The notes below the pieces were generated by a model. It made no database searches. It had not been told where the DNA came from and saw only the letters and a program-made list of their open reading frames with translations. Of a DNA stretch of 64,000 bases, positions 16,358 to 24,461 are shown in pieces. A program made the position numbers and the translations under genes. How positions within the stretch are numbered: position 1 is the first letter of the stretch; every line of letters starts with the position of its first letter. This DNA comes from Ruegeria sp. HKCCD7303 (GTDB lineage: Bacteria > Pseudomonadota > Alphaproteobacteria > Rhodobacterales > Rhodobacteraceae), in contig NZ_WVRE01000001.1 in the NCBI RefSeq assembly GCF_013111185.1, forward strand, positions 186,001 to 250,000, given 5' to 3'.

Positions 16358-17287
16358 TTATTCGCCCAGGATCTCTTCGATCTTGGCGAACGAGGCTTTG
16401 TCCTGCTCGATCTGAGTGTTGGAGGCATCCGGATCCTGCCAATAAATCAGAGCACCGGTTTCCTCGGCCAGTTGTTTGGCCTTGTCAGAGCTCAGCGCCT
16501 TTTGAGCCGCCGCCGAAATTTTTTCGCGGGCGTCTGCTGGGGTGTCCTTGTGGACAAACAATCCGTTCCACAGGGCCAAAGGCAGATCCGGGTTTAGTTC
16601 CACGACTGTTGGTGTATCGGGCACCAGCGAAATCCGCTCGCCGCCGATGCTGGCAAGGACGTTCACCTGATCCAGACAGGGCAGGATAAGCTGAAGGGTG
16701 GTGTTGATCACGTCGACGTCGCCCGATGCCAAAGTGTTGCAGTCCAGCGCATCAAACGCCGCTTCGCTGGCAAAGTCGAACCCGCTGCTGACGGCTGCGG
16801 CAAAGGTCACCTGAGTCGGTGGCAAGACGGAACCGAAATGGCCAAGTGCGACGTCGTTTTCCTTGCCGTGTTCCGCCAGCTCTTCCCAGCTTGAGAAAGG
16901 CGCATCCGTGCTGGCTGCGATCACGAAGGGATAGGTCAGGAAGATACCGATGGGATCAAACGGGTTGGGGTTGAGCTCAGGGATGCCGATTTCGGGTCCA
17001 ATGACAGGCACGCCGATGACAAAGGAACCGATGGTGTAGCCATCTGCGGGGGCGGTTGCCACCTCGACAGCACCGGGGAACGGACCACCGCCACCGCCGG
17101 GTTTGTTCACGACGGCGGCTGGTACGCCGTACATGGCCTGAAATTCATCGGCGATCATCCGCGTCAGAACATCTTCCAGATCGCCCGGAGGCCACGGCAC
17201 CACAAAGCTGACCGGCTTTTCGGGGTACTCGGCCAGTGCAGCGGTAGCTGATGCCACTAAAGCCGCAGCTGTAAGAAATTTCTTCAT
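16358..17287 (-). CDS. tctC: Tripartite tricarboxylate transporter solute-binding protein TctC
   Basis: Periplasmic extracytoplasmic binding protein of 309 residues (Bug/TctC family). The signal peptide is MKKFLTAAALVASATAALA, cleaved before EYPEKPVSFVVPWPPGD, which is the standard mature start of the family. The frame is open eight codons upstream, but the ATG at 17287 has a GGGAGGAG ribosome site and begins the signal peptide. It is the first gene of the minus-strand operon and is divergent from the IclR regulator. TctC proteins capture carboxylates; the ligand cannot be deduced from sequence. Confidence 0.94.
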   Translation of the reverse strand: MKKFLTAAALVASATAALAEYPEKPVSFVVPWPPGDLEDVLTRMIADEFQAMYGVPAAVVNKPGGGGGPFPGAVEVATAPADGYTIGSFVIGVPVIGPEIGIPELNPNPFDPIGIFLTYPFVIAASTDAPFSSWEELAEHGKENDVALGHFGSVLPPTQVTFAAAVSSGFDFASEAAFDALDCNTLASGDVDVINTTLQLILPCLDQVNVLASIGGERISLVPDTPTVVELNPDLPLALWNGLFVHKDTPADAREKISAAAQKALSSDKAKQLAEETGALIYWQDPDASNTQIEQDKASFAKIEEILGE

Positions 17288-17324
17288 TGACTCCTCCCAT
17301 ATGTGGTTCATTATTTGATCCGCG

Positions 17325-17351
17325 TTAACAATAATAATGTTGCTTTGTTAA
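17325..17351. promoter_or_regulatory. Inverted repeat between tctC and the IclR gene, candidate operator
   Basis: The 108-bp divergent intergenic region holds a perfect 7-bp inverted repeat, TTAACAA (17325-17331) and TTGTTAA (17345-17351), separated by 13 bp. A nested AACA/TGTT pair lies at 17327-17341. The area is AT-rich compared with its surroundings. Position and symmetry fit the operator of the adjacent IclR regulator, which would control both its own gene and the TTT operon. No binding data are available. Confidence 0.5.
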
Positions 17352-17395
17352 GTTAGTTCTGTCAAGTATTCCCTGAGTAAGAGGAAGTGAAACAC

Positions 17396-18175
17396 ATGGG
17401 CACAGCCCTTAATGCCTTAAAAATGCTGGATTACTTTTCAAGCGCGCGACCGGAAATCGGGCTGAGTCACTTTGCGCGACTGTCCGGATTGAACAAGGCA
17501 ACCGCGCTGCGCCACCTGCGTGCGCTTGAGGAATACGGTCTGATCGAACAGAATCCTATGACCAAGTCTTATGCTATCGGACCGGCGGCCTTGCGCCTGG
17601 CAGCGCTGCGTGAAATCGCGCGGCCAGGCATCGAAAGTGCGCGCCAGAAAATGCAAATGGCGATGCAACGCGTTGGGGAAAGTCTGCATCTGTCACTGTT
17701 GGAAAAGACCGGGCTGCAAACCGCATTGGTGGTTGAAACAACGCGGCACAGCGTACGCGTCAGCCTTGACCCCAGTGAGATCCTGCCGATCAATGCAACG
17801 GCTTCGGGTCTTTGTATGCTCAGTTTTGGCCCGACCAGTCTTATGGAAGATTTGGATCACAACGAGCAGGTCCGCTTCACAGACGCCACGCTCATTGATC
17901 CTGAAATCATCAAAGAACGGGTTGCGCGGATCAGCGCCCTAGGCTGGGCCAACAGCAACGGCAGCTATGAAGAGGGCGTCTTTGGGTACGCCGCGCCGAT
18001 TTTTGGCATTGATCAAGTCGCTCTGGGGACCATTGCAATTGCTGTGCCTGAAGGTCGCGCCACCGACGACCGCCTGCCATCCATTCTGTCTGCATTGCAC
18101 AATCTTTCGACGGACCTGACCGCAGATTTTGGCGGTCAGTTGCCCGACACCTTTCCAACCGAATTCCACCCGTGA
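17396..18175 (+). CDS. IclR-family transcriptional regulator
   Basis: Protein of 259 residues with an N-terminal winged HTH (FARLSGLNKATALRHLRALEEYGLIEQ, about residues 22-48) and a C-terminal IclR effector-binding domain. I chose the ATG at 17396, 9 nt after AGAGGAA; a GTG at 17387 is too close to that ribosome site. IclR proteins respond to small organic acids and often regulate a divergent operon. Here that would be the TTT-ALDH-Tm-1-MttB-FAD/GcvT operon, and possibly the aminotransferase gene 34 bp downstream. Confidence 0.92.
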   Translation: MGTALNALKMLDYFSSARPEIGLSHFARLSGLNKATALRHLRALEEYGLIEQNPMTKSYAIGPAALRLAALREIARPGIESARQKMQMAMQRVGESLHLSLLEKTGLQTALVVETTRHSVRVSLDPSEILPINATASGLCMLSFGPTSLMEDLDHNEQVRFTDATLIDPEIIKERVARISALGWANSNGSYEEGVFGYAAPIFGIDQVALGTIAIAVPEGRATDDRLPSILSALHNLSTDLTADFGGQLPDTFPTEFHP

Positions 18176-18209
18176 CCCAGGGTAAGCGATACTTCCGGAG
18201 GCCCGCACC

Positions 18210-19562
18210 ATGAAAGACTCGAACTTTCTGAAGGAAAACAACGCCCGTTATTTCTGGCACCCGATGGCACATCCTGCCGACAGTCAAAAGAACCCGCCGA
18301 CCATTTTGAATGGCGGTGAAGGTGTAAGCATTATCGATGTTGATGGTCACAAAGCGCTGGATGCCGTGGGGGGGCTGTGGAACGTCAATTTGGGCTATTC
18401 CTGCGAACCGGTGAAACAGGCCATTGCCGATCAATTGAACGCGTTGCCCTATTACTCGACCTTTCGCGGAACCAGCAATGACAAAGCCATTGAGCTGTCT
18501 TATGAGCTGGCGCAGTTTTTCGCACCTGACGGTTTGACCCGCGCGTTCTTTACGTCGGGTGGATCGGACTCTGTCGAAATTGCGCTGAAGCTTGCACGGC
18601 AATATCACAAGGTGAGGAGCGATGCTGGTCGCACCAAGTTCATCAGCCTCAAGCAGGGCTATCACGGCACCCATTTCGCGGCCGCCTCGGTCAACGGCAA
18701 CCAAAAGTTTCGCGCGGTCTATGAGCCGATGATGCCGGGTTGTTTCCACGTGCCCGCACCCTGGACCTATCGCAACCCGTTTGATGAGGCGGACCCCGAG
18801 CGTCTGGCGCAACTTTGCGTCAATGCGTTGGAGGCCGAGATCGCCTTTCAAGGGGCGAACACGGTTGCGGCGTTTATCATGGAGCCGGTTCTGGGGGCAG
18901 GGGGTGTGATCCCACCGCACAAAAGCTTCATGCCCATGGTGCGTGAGGTGTGTGCCAAACACGGTATTCTTTTGATCTCTGACGAGATCATTACCGCATT
19001 TGGTCGAACTGGCAGCGAAAGCGGCGCGCGACATTGGGGCGTTCAGCCGGACATCATGACAACAGCAAAAGCGATCACCAACGGGTACTTTCCGTTCGGC
19101 GCGGCAATGATTTCGGGCTCTGTCGCTGAAGTCTTCGAAAAGGACACTACGGGGCTGGCATCGGTCGATCAGGGCTACACCTACTCCGGTCATCCGGTTG
19201 GGGCAGCGGCGGCACTGGCTGCTCTGTCCGAGATCAACCGGCTGCGGGTTTGGGAAAACGCCGCAGCGCGAGGGGGTGAATTATTCGCCGGGTTGCGGAA
19301 GCTGGCCGAGAAACACGACGCGATCGGCGACGTACGCGGTGGCGAGGGATTAATGTGCGCGTTGGAACTGGTTTCCGATCGGGCGACCAAAGCTCCCATC
19401 GCTAAGCACCTGCCGTTGCAGGTTCAAAAAGCGGCTTACGAAGATGGCGTGATGGTACGAGTATCCGGAAACAACATCATTCTGTCGCCCCCGCTGGTTA
19501 TCACCTCAGACGATGTGTCCAAGATTTTGTCAGCGTTGGATACTGGTCTGTCGACTCTTTGA
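18210..19562 (+). CDS. Class-III (omega) aminotransferase
   Basis: PLP enzyme of 450 residues in the class-III family, which transfers terminal amino groups of omega-amino acids or amines to pyruvate or 2-oxoglutarate. Visible motifs are GGSDSVEIALKLARQYH, ISDEIITAFGRTGSE (cofactor Asp) and TTAKAITNGY with the Schiff-base Lys near residue 285. GQGYTYSGHP-type sequence is present as DQGYTYSGHPVG, which is common in omega-amino acid:pyruvate transaminases. A GGAGG ribosome site precedes the ATG. It lies in the same direction as the IclR gene, and together with the aldehyde dehydrogenase at 12740 it could convert an omega-amine to an acid. Confidence 0.9.
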   Translation: MKDSNFLKENNARYFWHPMAHPADSQKNPPTILNGGEGVSIIDVDGHKALDAVGGLWNVNLGYSCEPVKQAIADQLNALPYYSTFRGTSNDKAIELSYELAQFFAPDGLTRAFFTSGGSDSVEIALKLARQYHKVRSDAGRTKFISLKQGYHGTHFAAASVNGNQKFRAVYEPMMPGCFHVPAPWTYRNPFDEADPERLAQLCVNALEAEIAFQGANTVAAFIMEPVLGAGGVIPPHKSFMPMVREVCAKHGILLISDEIITAFGRTGSESGARHWGVQPDIMTTAKAITNGYFPFGAAMISGSVAEVFEKDTTGLASVDQGYTYSGHPVGAAAALAALSEINRLRVWENAAARGGELFAGLRKLAEKHDAIGDVRGGEGLMCALELVSDRATKAPIAKHLPLQVQKAAYEDGVMVRVSGNNIILSPPLVITSDDVSKILSALDTGLSTL

Positions 19563-19569
19563 GCTTTAG

Positions 19570-19604
19570 GTCTGCCCTGTCGACTGAAGGCAGGGTCAGA
19601 CTTT
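19570..19604. terminator. Possible terminator between convergent genes
   Basis: The 33-bp gap between two convergent genes contains a 10-bp stem with one bulged base (19570-19579 with 19591-19601, loop 11 nt) followed by TTT. The T tract is short. The element also covers the stop codon of the MarR-family gene. It is a plausible but weak bidirectional terminator. Confidence 0.4.
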
Positions 19605-20036
19605 AACCGCCTGCAATTCCTCTAGCAGGTCCAGCAATTGGTCCAGCTTTTCACGACCCATCTGAGCCTCGATATTGCTGGAAATCGCAAGTGACGTGGC
19701 CAGGTTTTCCCTAAGGATCGACCGGCCTGCATCCGTGATCGTGACCATGGTACGGCGTTTGTCGTTACTGTCCTGGCGGCGGGTGATCTGGGCATCAGCC
19801 TCCATTGTGCGCAAGATGCGGGTCACGCTTGGAAGCAGCAGACAAGCTTCGTGCGCAATAGTGCTTTGCTCCACTTCGCCCAGCTCGTCCAGCACGCGCA
19901 AGATGCGCCATTTCTGTTCGGTTATTTGGATGCCTTGCAGCATATCCCGGATCGGGGCCATGACGGTTTCACGGGCACGCAGCAGCGCGATAGGAAGGGA
20001 TCGGGCGGTGCTTTTGGTATGGCTTTGAGTGGTCAT
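19596..20036 (-). CDS. hpaR: MarR-family regulator, HpaR-like
   Basis: Protein of 146 residues with a MarR winged HTH. The recognition region reads EQSTIAHEACLLLPSVTRILRTMEADAQITRRQD, followed by a wing with SNDKRRTMVTIT. It is divergent from hpaF-hpaE-hpaD, matching HpaR/HpcR, the repressor of homoprotocatechuate degradation relieved by pathway aromatics. The N-terminus RSLPIALLRARETVMAPIRDML is typical of that subfamily. A palindrome overlapping the predicted -10 of the divergent hpa promoter is its likely binding site. The symbol rests on position plus family pattern. Confidence 0.88.
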   Translation of the reverse strand: MTTQSHTKSTARSLPIALLRARETVMAPIRDMLQGIQITEQKWRILRVLDELGEVEQSTIAHEACLLLPSVTRILRTMEADAQITRRQDSNDKRRTMVTITDAGRSILRENLATSLAISSNIEAQMGREKLDQLLDLLEELQAVKV

Positions 20037-20089
20037 GCGGCCTTCTAGAGCGGTGGTTCGGAAATTGCAAAGATTAACAAAGCAATCTC

Positions 20090-20126
20090 TTGACGTGAGG
20101 CTTGCAAAAAACTAAACATGTTAAGT
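20090..20126 (+). promoter_or_regulatory. hpa promoter with overlapping MarR-type operator
   Basis: TTGACG (20090-20095), a 17-bp spacer and TAAACA (20113-20118) form a plausible sigma-70 promoter. ACTAAACATGTTAAGT (20111-20126) overlaps its -10; seven of eight base pairs are symmetric around a perfect AACATGTT core. The site ends just before the AAGGAGG ribosome site of hpaF. This geometry suits repression by the divergently encoded MarR protein. Confidence 0.6.
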
Positions 20127-20141
20127 AATAAAGGAGGAATC

Positions 20142-20540
20142 ATGCCACATTTCCACGTCGAATATTCCGGAAACCTGGAAGGCAAGATCGACATGGGTGG
20201 CCTGTGCGAATGCATAAGGGCAACAGCTGCCGAGATCGACACCTTTCCGATGCCGGGCATTCGTGTGCGCGCAACGCGTGTGGACCACTATGCCATTGCG
20301 GATGGAAATCCGGCCCATGGGTTTGTTGATATCTCGATCCGCCTGCGTGCAGGGCGGTCGGAAGACGTCAAGCAGGACGCGACGCGGCGTATATTTGACG
20401 CGGTCAAAGCCTATCTGGCGTCCGCCCTTTCGCAACATTCCATCGCTCTGTCGCTTGAGATGCGCGACATCGACCCCAAGCTTTCGCCCAAAACCGGCAC
20501 GATCCGCGACCATCTGGCCGCGACTTCGCAGGAGACCTGA
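20142..20540 (+). CDS. hpaF: 5-carboxymethyl-2-hydroxymuconate isomerase
   Basis: Protein of 132 residues, the usual size for CHMI. It isomerises 5-carboxymethyl-2-hydroxymuconate to its oxo form in the homoprotocatechuate meta-cleavage pathway. The tautomerase-type N-terminal Pro directly follows Met (MPHFHVEYSGN), which is the catalytic base in this family. The ATG at 20142 is preceded by AAGGAGG; the frame is open a few codons upstream, but that would bury the Pro. It is first in the hpaF-E-D cluster, 3 bp before hpaE. Confidence 0.93.
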   Translation: MPHFHVEYSGNLEGKIDMGGLCECIRATAAEIDTFPMPGIRVRATRVDHYAIADGNPAHGFVDISIRLRAGRSEDVKQDATRRIFDAVKAYLASALSQHSIALSLEMRDIDPKLSPKTGTIRDHLAATSQET

Positions 20541-20543
20541 AAC

Positions 20544-22052
20544 ATGAGTGCGCTGGATACGAATATTGAAAAACTGACAGGCTTTCTGGCCCGGTTCAGG
20601 GAAGCCGGCATTCTCAATCGTATCGCTGGCGAAGATCGGGACGGGTCTGGCGGTGTGTTCCAATCCACTTCGCCTGTCGACAAATCTGTGATCTGCGACG
20701 TTGCACATGGCACGGCTGATGATATTGATGCGGCGGCCAAGGCCGCCCATGCCGCGTTTGCTGAATGGCGCGACATGTCTGCCACCGAACGCCGCCGCAT
20801 CTTGTTGCGCGTTGCTGATGCCATCGAAGCGCGGGCCGAGGAAATCGCGCTGTGTGAATGCTGGGACACGGGCCAGACTCTTCGCTTCATGTCCAAGGCC
20901 GCGTTGCGCGGGGCAGAGAATTTTCGGTATTTTGCAGATCAGGTGGTTCAGGCGCGCGACGGGCAACATCTGAAATCCCCGACGCTGATGAACGTCACCA
21001 CGCGCGTTCCAATTGGCCCGGTCGGTGTGATTACCCCATGGAACACACCGTTCATGCTGTCGACCTGGAAAATCGCCCCTGCACTGGCTGCAGGCTGCAC
21101 GGTGGTTCATAAGCCTGCTGAAGACTCTCCGCTGACGGCCCGCCTTCTGGTGGAGATCGCCGAAGAGGCCGGGCTGCCCAAAGGCGTGCTGAACACGGTC
21201 AATGGGTTTGGCCCCGATGCAGGCAAAGCCTTGTGCGAACATAAGCTGATCAAGGCGATTGCTTTTGTCGGCGAAAGCCGCACCGGCAGCCTTATTGTCA
21301 AGCAAGGCGCGGACACGCACAAGCGCAACCATCTGGAGCTGGGTGGAAAAAACCCTGTGATCGTGTTTGATGACGCCGATCTGGATCGTGCGCTGGATGC
21401 GGTGATCTTCATGATCTATTCGATCAACGGCGAGCGCTGCACCTCATCTTCGCGGTTGCTGGTGCAGGATACGATCAAAGAAGAGTTCGAGGCAAAGCTG
21501 GTCCAACGTGTGAACAACATCAAGGTGGGCCACCCGTTGGACCCGGCGACCGAGATTGGGCCATTGGTGACCGAGGAGCATTACAACAAAGTCACCAGCT
21601 ACTTCGACATCGCCAAAAAGGACGGTGCAACCGTCGCTGCCGGTGGGGTCAAGGTGGGCAATGAAGGCTACTTTATCCGTCCGACCTTGTTCACCAACGC
21701 CACCAACCAGATGCGCATCGCGCGCGAGGAGATCTTTGGCCCTGTTCTGACCTCGATCCCCTTCGCAACCGAGGACGAGGCGCTTCAGATTGCCAACGAC
21801 ACGCCCTATGGTTTGACGGGTTATGTCTGGACCAATGACCTGACCCGTGCCTTGCGCTTTACAGACAAGCTGGAGGCTGGGATGATTTGGGTGAATTCAG
21901 AAAACGTGCGTCACCTGCCTACGCCCTTTGGCGGGGTCAAAGCGTCTGGAATCGGGCGCGACGGCGGGGATTGGAGCTTTGAGTTCTATATGGAACAAAA
22001 GCACATCGGTTTCGCAACCGGTCAGCACAAGATCATGCAATTGGGGAAATAA
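20544..22052 (+). CDS. hpaE: 5-carboxymethyl-2-hydroxymuconate semialdehyde dehydrogenase
   Basis: Aldehyde dehydrogenase of 502 residues. It carries PWNTPFMLSTWKIAPALAAG, LELGGKNPVIVFDDADLD (general-base Glu) and NGERCTSSSRLLV (catalytic Cys), a pattern shared with HpaE/HpcC. It oxidises the ring-cleavage semialdehyde formed by HpaD to 5-carboxymethyl-2-hydroxymuconate, using NAD. Its place between hpaF and hpaD supports the assignment over a generic aldehyde dehydrogenase. Confidence 0.94.
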   Translation: MSALDTNIEKLTGFLARFREAGILNRIAGEDRDGSGGVFQSTSPVDKSVICDVAHGTADDIDAAAKAAHAAFAEWRDMSATERRRILLRVADAIEARAEEIALCECWDTGQTLRFMSKAALRGAENFRYFADQVVQARDGQHLKSPTLMNVTTRVPIGPVGVITPWNTPFMLSTWKIAPALAAGCTVVHKPAEDSPLTARLLVEIAEEAGLPKGVLNTVNGFGPDAGKALCEHKLIKAIAFVGESRTGSLIVKQGADTHKRNHLELGGKNPVIVFDDADLDRALDAVIFMIYSINGERCTSSSRLLVQDTIKEEFEAKLVQRVNNIKVGHPLDPATEIGPLVTEEHYNKVTSYFDIAKKDGATVAAGGVKVGNEGYFIRPTLFTNATNQMRIAREEIFGPVLTSIPFATEDEALQIANDTPYGLTGYVWTNDLTRALRFTDKLEAGMIWVNSENVRHLPTPFGGVKASGIGRDGGDWSFEFYMEQKHIGFATGQHKIMQLGK

Positions 22053-22109
22053 TCGCCTCAGGTGGTTCCCCCGAACTGGGACCACCAGAACGCATTAGGA
22101 GGAACCGTC

Positions 22110-22952
22110 ATGGGAAAGATCGTACAGGCCGCGAAAATAACGCATGTACCCAGCATCTGGATGTCCCACACGATGCCGAAATACAAAGGTATCCGGCAAT
22201 CTGCCATTGATGGGTATGCCCGCCTGCGTCAGGACGCGATAGACCGCGAAGTCGAGACCTTCATTGTGTTCGATACCCATTGGATCACCAATCAGGGCTT
22301 TCACCTGAACACAAAAGAGCATCACACAGGTCGCTTCATCAGCCACGAGCTGCCGCATATGTTGGCTGATATGGAGTTCGACTATCGCGGCGATCATGAG
22401 TTGGGGGAAACGATCCTTGATGTGCTGCGCGAGCGTGGAGAGCGTGCTCTGGGTCATTCGCACCCGGATATGGGTATGGAATACGGAACCCTGTTGCCCA
22501 TGCATTTCATCAACGAAGGGGTGAATGCGCGGGTCTTGCCTGTGGCTGTCAATCAATTCTCATCGATTGCGGAAAACCGGGTTTGGGGTGAGGCCATTGC
22601 CGAAGGCATCCGGCGTTCTGACCGCAATGTGTCTGTTCTGGCATCAGGGTCTCTCAGCCATGATTTCACCCCGAATGAACGATCGGTCGAGGGGCTGAAC
22701 GCGGTGAATGGTGAGTTCAACCGCCAGATGGACATGCGCGTGTTGGAATTATGGGAACAGGGCCGTTTTGAAGAGTTCCTTGAAATGCTGCCTGACTACG
22801 CCAAGAAATGCACCGGAGAATGTGCCATGAACGACACCGCCCTGCTGTTCGGAGCGTTGGGCTGGGGCAGCTACAAGGGTAAGATTGACATCTATACCCC
22901 ATATTTTGGCAGCTCTGGCACGGGTCAGGCAAATGTCAGCTTTTCGGTCTGA
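22110..22952 (+). CDS. hpaD: 3,4-dihydroxyphenylacetate 2,3-dioxygenase (class III, LigB type)
   Basis: Protein of 280 residues resembling enterobacterial HpaD/HpcB. It is a class III extradiol dioxygenase that opens the ring of homoprotocatechuate with non-haem Fe(II). VFDTHWITNQGFHLN carries a candidate metal His, and the C-terminal part has AMNDTALLFGALGW. The frame is open 16 codons upstream, but the ATG at 22110 follows AGGAGG at good spacing. It lies 57 bp after hpaE, in the same transcript by orientation. Confidence 0.92.
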   Translation: MGKIVQAAKITHVPSIWMSHTMPKYKGIRQSAIDGYARLRQDAIDREVETFIVFDTHWITNQGFHLNTKEHHTGRFISHELPHMLADMEFDYRGDHELGETILDVLRERGERALGHSHPDMGMEYGTLLPMHFINEGVNARVLPVAVNQFSSIAENRVWGEAIAEGIRRSDRNVSVLASGSLSHDFTPNERSVEGLNAVNGEFNRQMDMRVLELWEQGRFEEFLEMLPDYAKKCTGECAMNDTALLFGALGWGSYKGKIDIYTPYFGSSGTGQANVSFSV

Positions 22953-23063
22953 CATCAGGCATCAGGGATTGCTTCATTAAATCGAAACATATCGGTTTGT
23001 TATGACCGCGTATCTCGCAGGGTCGCTCGGGTTGAGTTTTCTGCGACAACAAAAGGCTAACGC

Positions 23064-24461
23064 ATGGATTGGGACACGTTTTCGCATTGGGGCCAGCACA
23101 TTTCGAAATGGGCGGCCGACTACCATAAGACACTTGCGGAACGCCCCGTGCGCGCACAGACCGCACAGGGGGAAATCGCAGCCCAGCTTGTGGCAACCCC
23201 ACCCGAGGCGGGTGAACCGATGGATGCCATCATGGCTGATTTTGAACGGATCGTGATGCCAGGCATCACCCATTGGCAGCACCCACGCTTCTTTGCCTAT
23301 TTTCCAGCCAATGCTGCTCCCCCGTCGATGCTGGCCGAGATGCTGGTGACAACAATCGCGGCGCAATGCATGTTGTGGCAAACCTCGCCCGCCTCCACCG
23401 AGGTCGAAGGTGTCATGGTCGACTGGTTGCGGCAGGCCCTCGGGCTGCCCGAAGGCATGACGGGGGTTATTCAGGACAGCGCCTCGTCCGCCACTTTATC
23501 GGCGGTTCTGACGATGCGGGAAAGGGCCACGGGCTTCACTGGCAACCGCGAAGGTTTGAACACCAAGGGCGCGCTGCGGATCTATTGCTCGGATCAAGTG
23601 CATTCGTCCATCGACAGGGCCTGCTGGGTCGCGGGGATTGGACAGGACAATCTGGTCAAGCTGCCGACCTTGGGTTCCAACTTTGCGATTGATGCCTCTG
23701 CACTTGAAGCCGCCATTCAAAGCGATATCGCAGCCGGTCATGTTCCGGCCGGTATTATTGCGATCACAGGTGGAACCGGTGTTGGGGCCTGTGATGACTT
23801 GGTGGCCGTGGCGGATATCGCGCAAAAACACGACCTTTACACCCATCTCGACGCAGCTTGGGCCGGATCAGCCATGATCTGCCCCGAATTTCGCGAAGCC
23901 CTTTGGAGGGGTGCTGACCGCTATGACAGCATTGTCTTCAACCCGCATAAATGGATGGGCGCGCAATTCGATTGCGCCATCCAGTTCTTGCGGGATGCAG
24001 CACCACAGCTCAACACACTGAAGATCGAGCCGGAATACCTCAAGACAACCGGAGCAGAGGTGACGAATTACTCGGAGTGGACGATCCCACTGGGGCGCAG
24101 GTTCCGGGCGTTAAAGATCTGGTTTCTGTTGCGCTCATACGGATTGGAAGGACTGCGCGAACGCATCCGCAATCATGTGACTTGGGCGCAGGAGCTCGCT
24201 GATCGGATCGGAGCGATGGAGGGGTTCGAAATCACGACCGGCCCGATCTTAAGCCTGTTTTCGTTCCGGTGTCCGGGAGACGATGCAATGCAGCAGCGTT
24301 TAGTCGACGCGTTGAACGATGATGGGCGGATTTATCTCACCCAAGGCATGTTCAAAGGCCGCAAGATCATCCGCTTTCAGGTTGGGCAGTTCGATACCTC
24401 TCGGGACGACGTGATGTTAGCAGCCGACGTGATTCGTGACGTGTGGGAGACACTTGAATGA
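23064..24461 (+). CDS. Group II pyridoxal-dependent decarboxylase (aromatic-L-amino-acid decarboxylase-like)
   Basis: Protein of 465 residues in the PLP group II decarboxylase family (DOPA, tyrosine, tryptophan and histidine decarboxylases). FNPHKWMGAQFDCA holds the Schiff-base Lys (Lys296). THLDAAWAGSAMICPEFR and ITHWQHPRFFAYFPAN are strong aromatic-decarboxylase signatures, and GVIQDSASSATLSA is the family loop. Its stop overlaps the hpaG start by 4 bp (ATGA), so it is an integral part of the hpa operon. An aromatic amine produced here (tyramine or dopamine) could feed 4-hydroxyphenylacetate or homoprotocatechuate after deamination. Substrate identity is not determinable from sequence. Confidence 0.92.
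   Translation: MDWDTFSHWGQHISKWAADYHKTLAERPVRAQTAQGEIAAQLVATPPEAGEPMDAIMADFERIVMPGITHWQHPRFFAYFPANAAPPSMLAEMLVTTIAAQCMLWQTSPASTEVEGVMVDWLRQALGLPEGMTGVIQDSASSATLSAVLTMRERATGFTGNREGLNTKGALRIYCSDQVHSSIDRACWVAGIGQDNLVKLPTLGSNFAIDASALEAAIQSDIAAGHVPAGIIAITGGTGVGACDDLVAVADIAQKHDLYTHLDAAWAGSAMICPEFREALWRGADRYDSIVFNPHKWMGAQFDCAIQFLRDAAPQLNTLKIEPEYLKTTGAEVTNYSEWTIPLGRRFRALKIWFLLRSYGLEGLRERIRNHVTWAQELADRIGAMEGFEITTGPILSLFSFRCPGDDAMQQRLVDALNDDGRIYLTQGMFKGRKIIRFQVGQFDTSRDDVMLAADVIRDVWETLE

Noticed and set aside
17931..19193. Long open frame of 420 codons on the minus strand
   Set aside because: It is antisense to the IclR end and the class-III aminotransferase, which have complete family motifs. Its translation shows no recognisable domain.
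20121..21332. Open frame of 403 codons on the minus strand
   Set aside because: Antisense to hpaF and hpaE, without family features.
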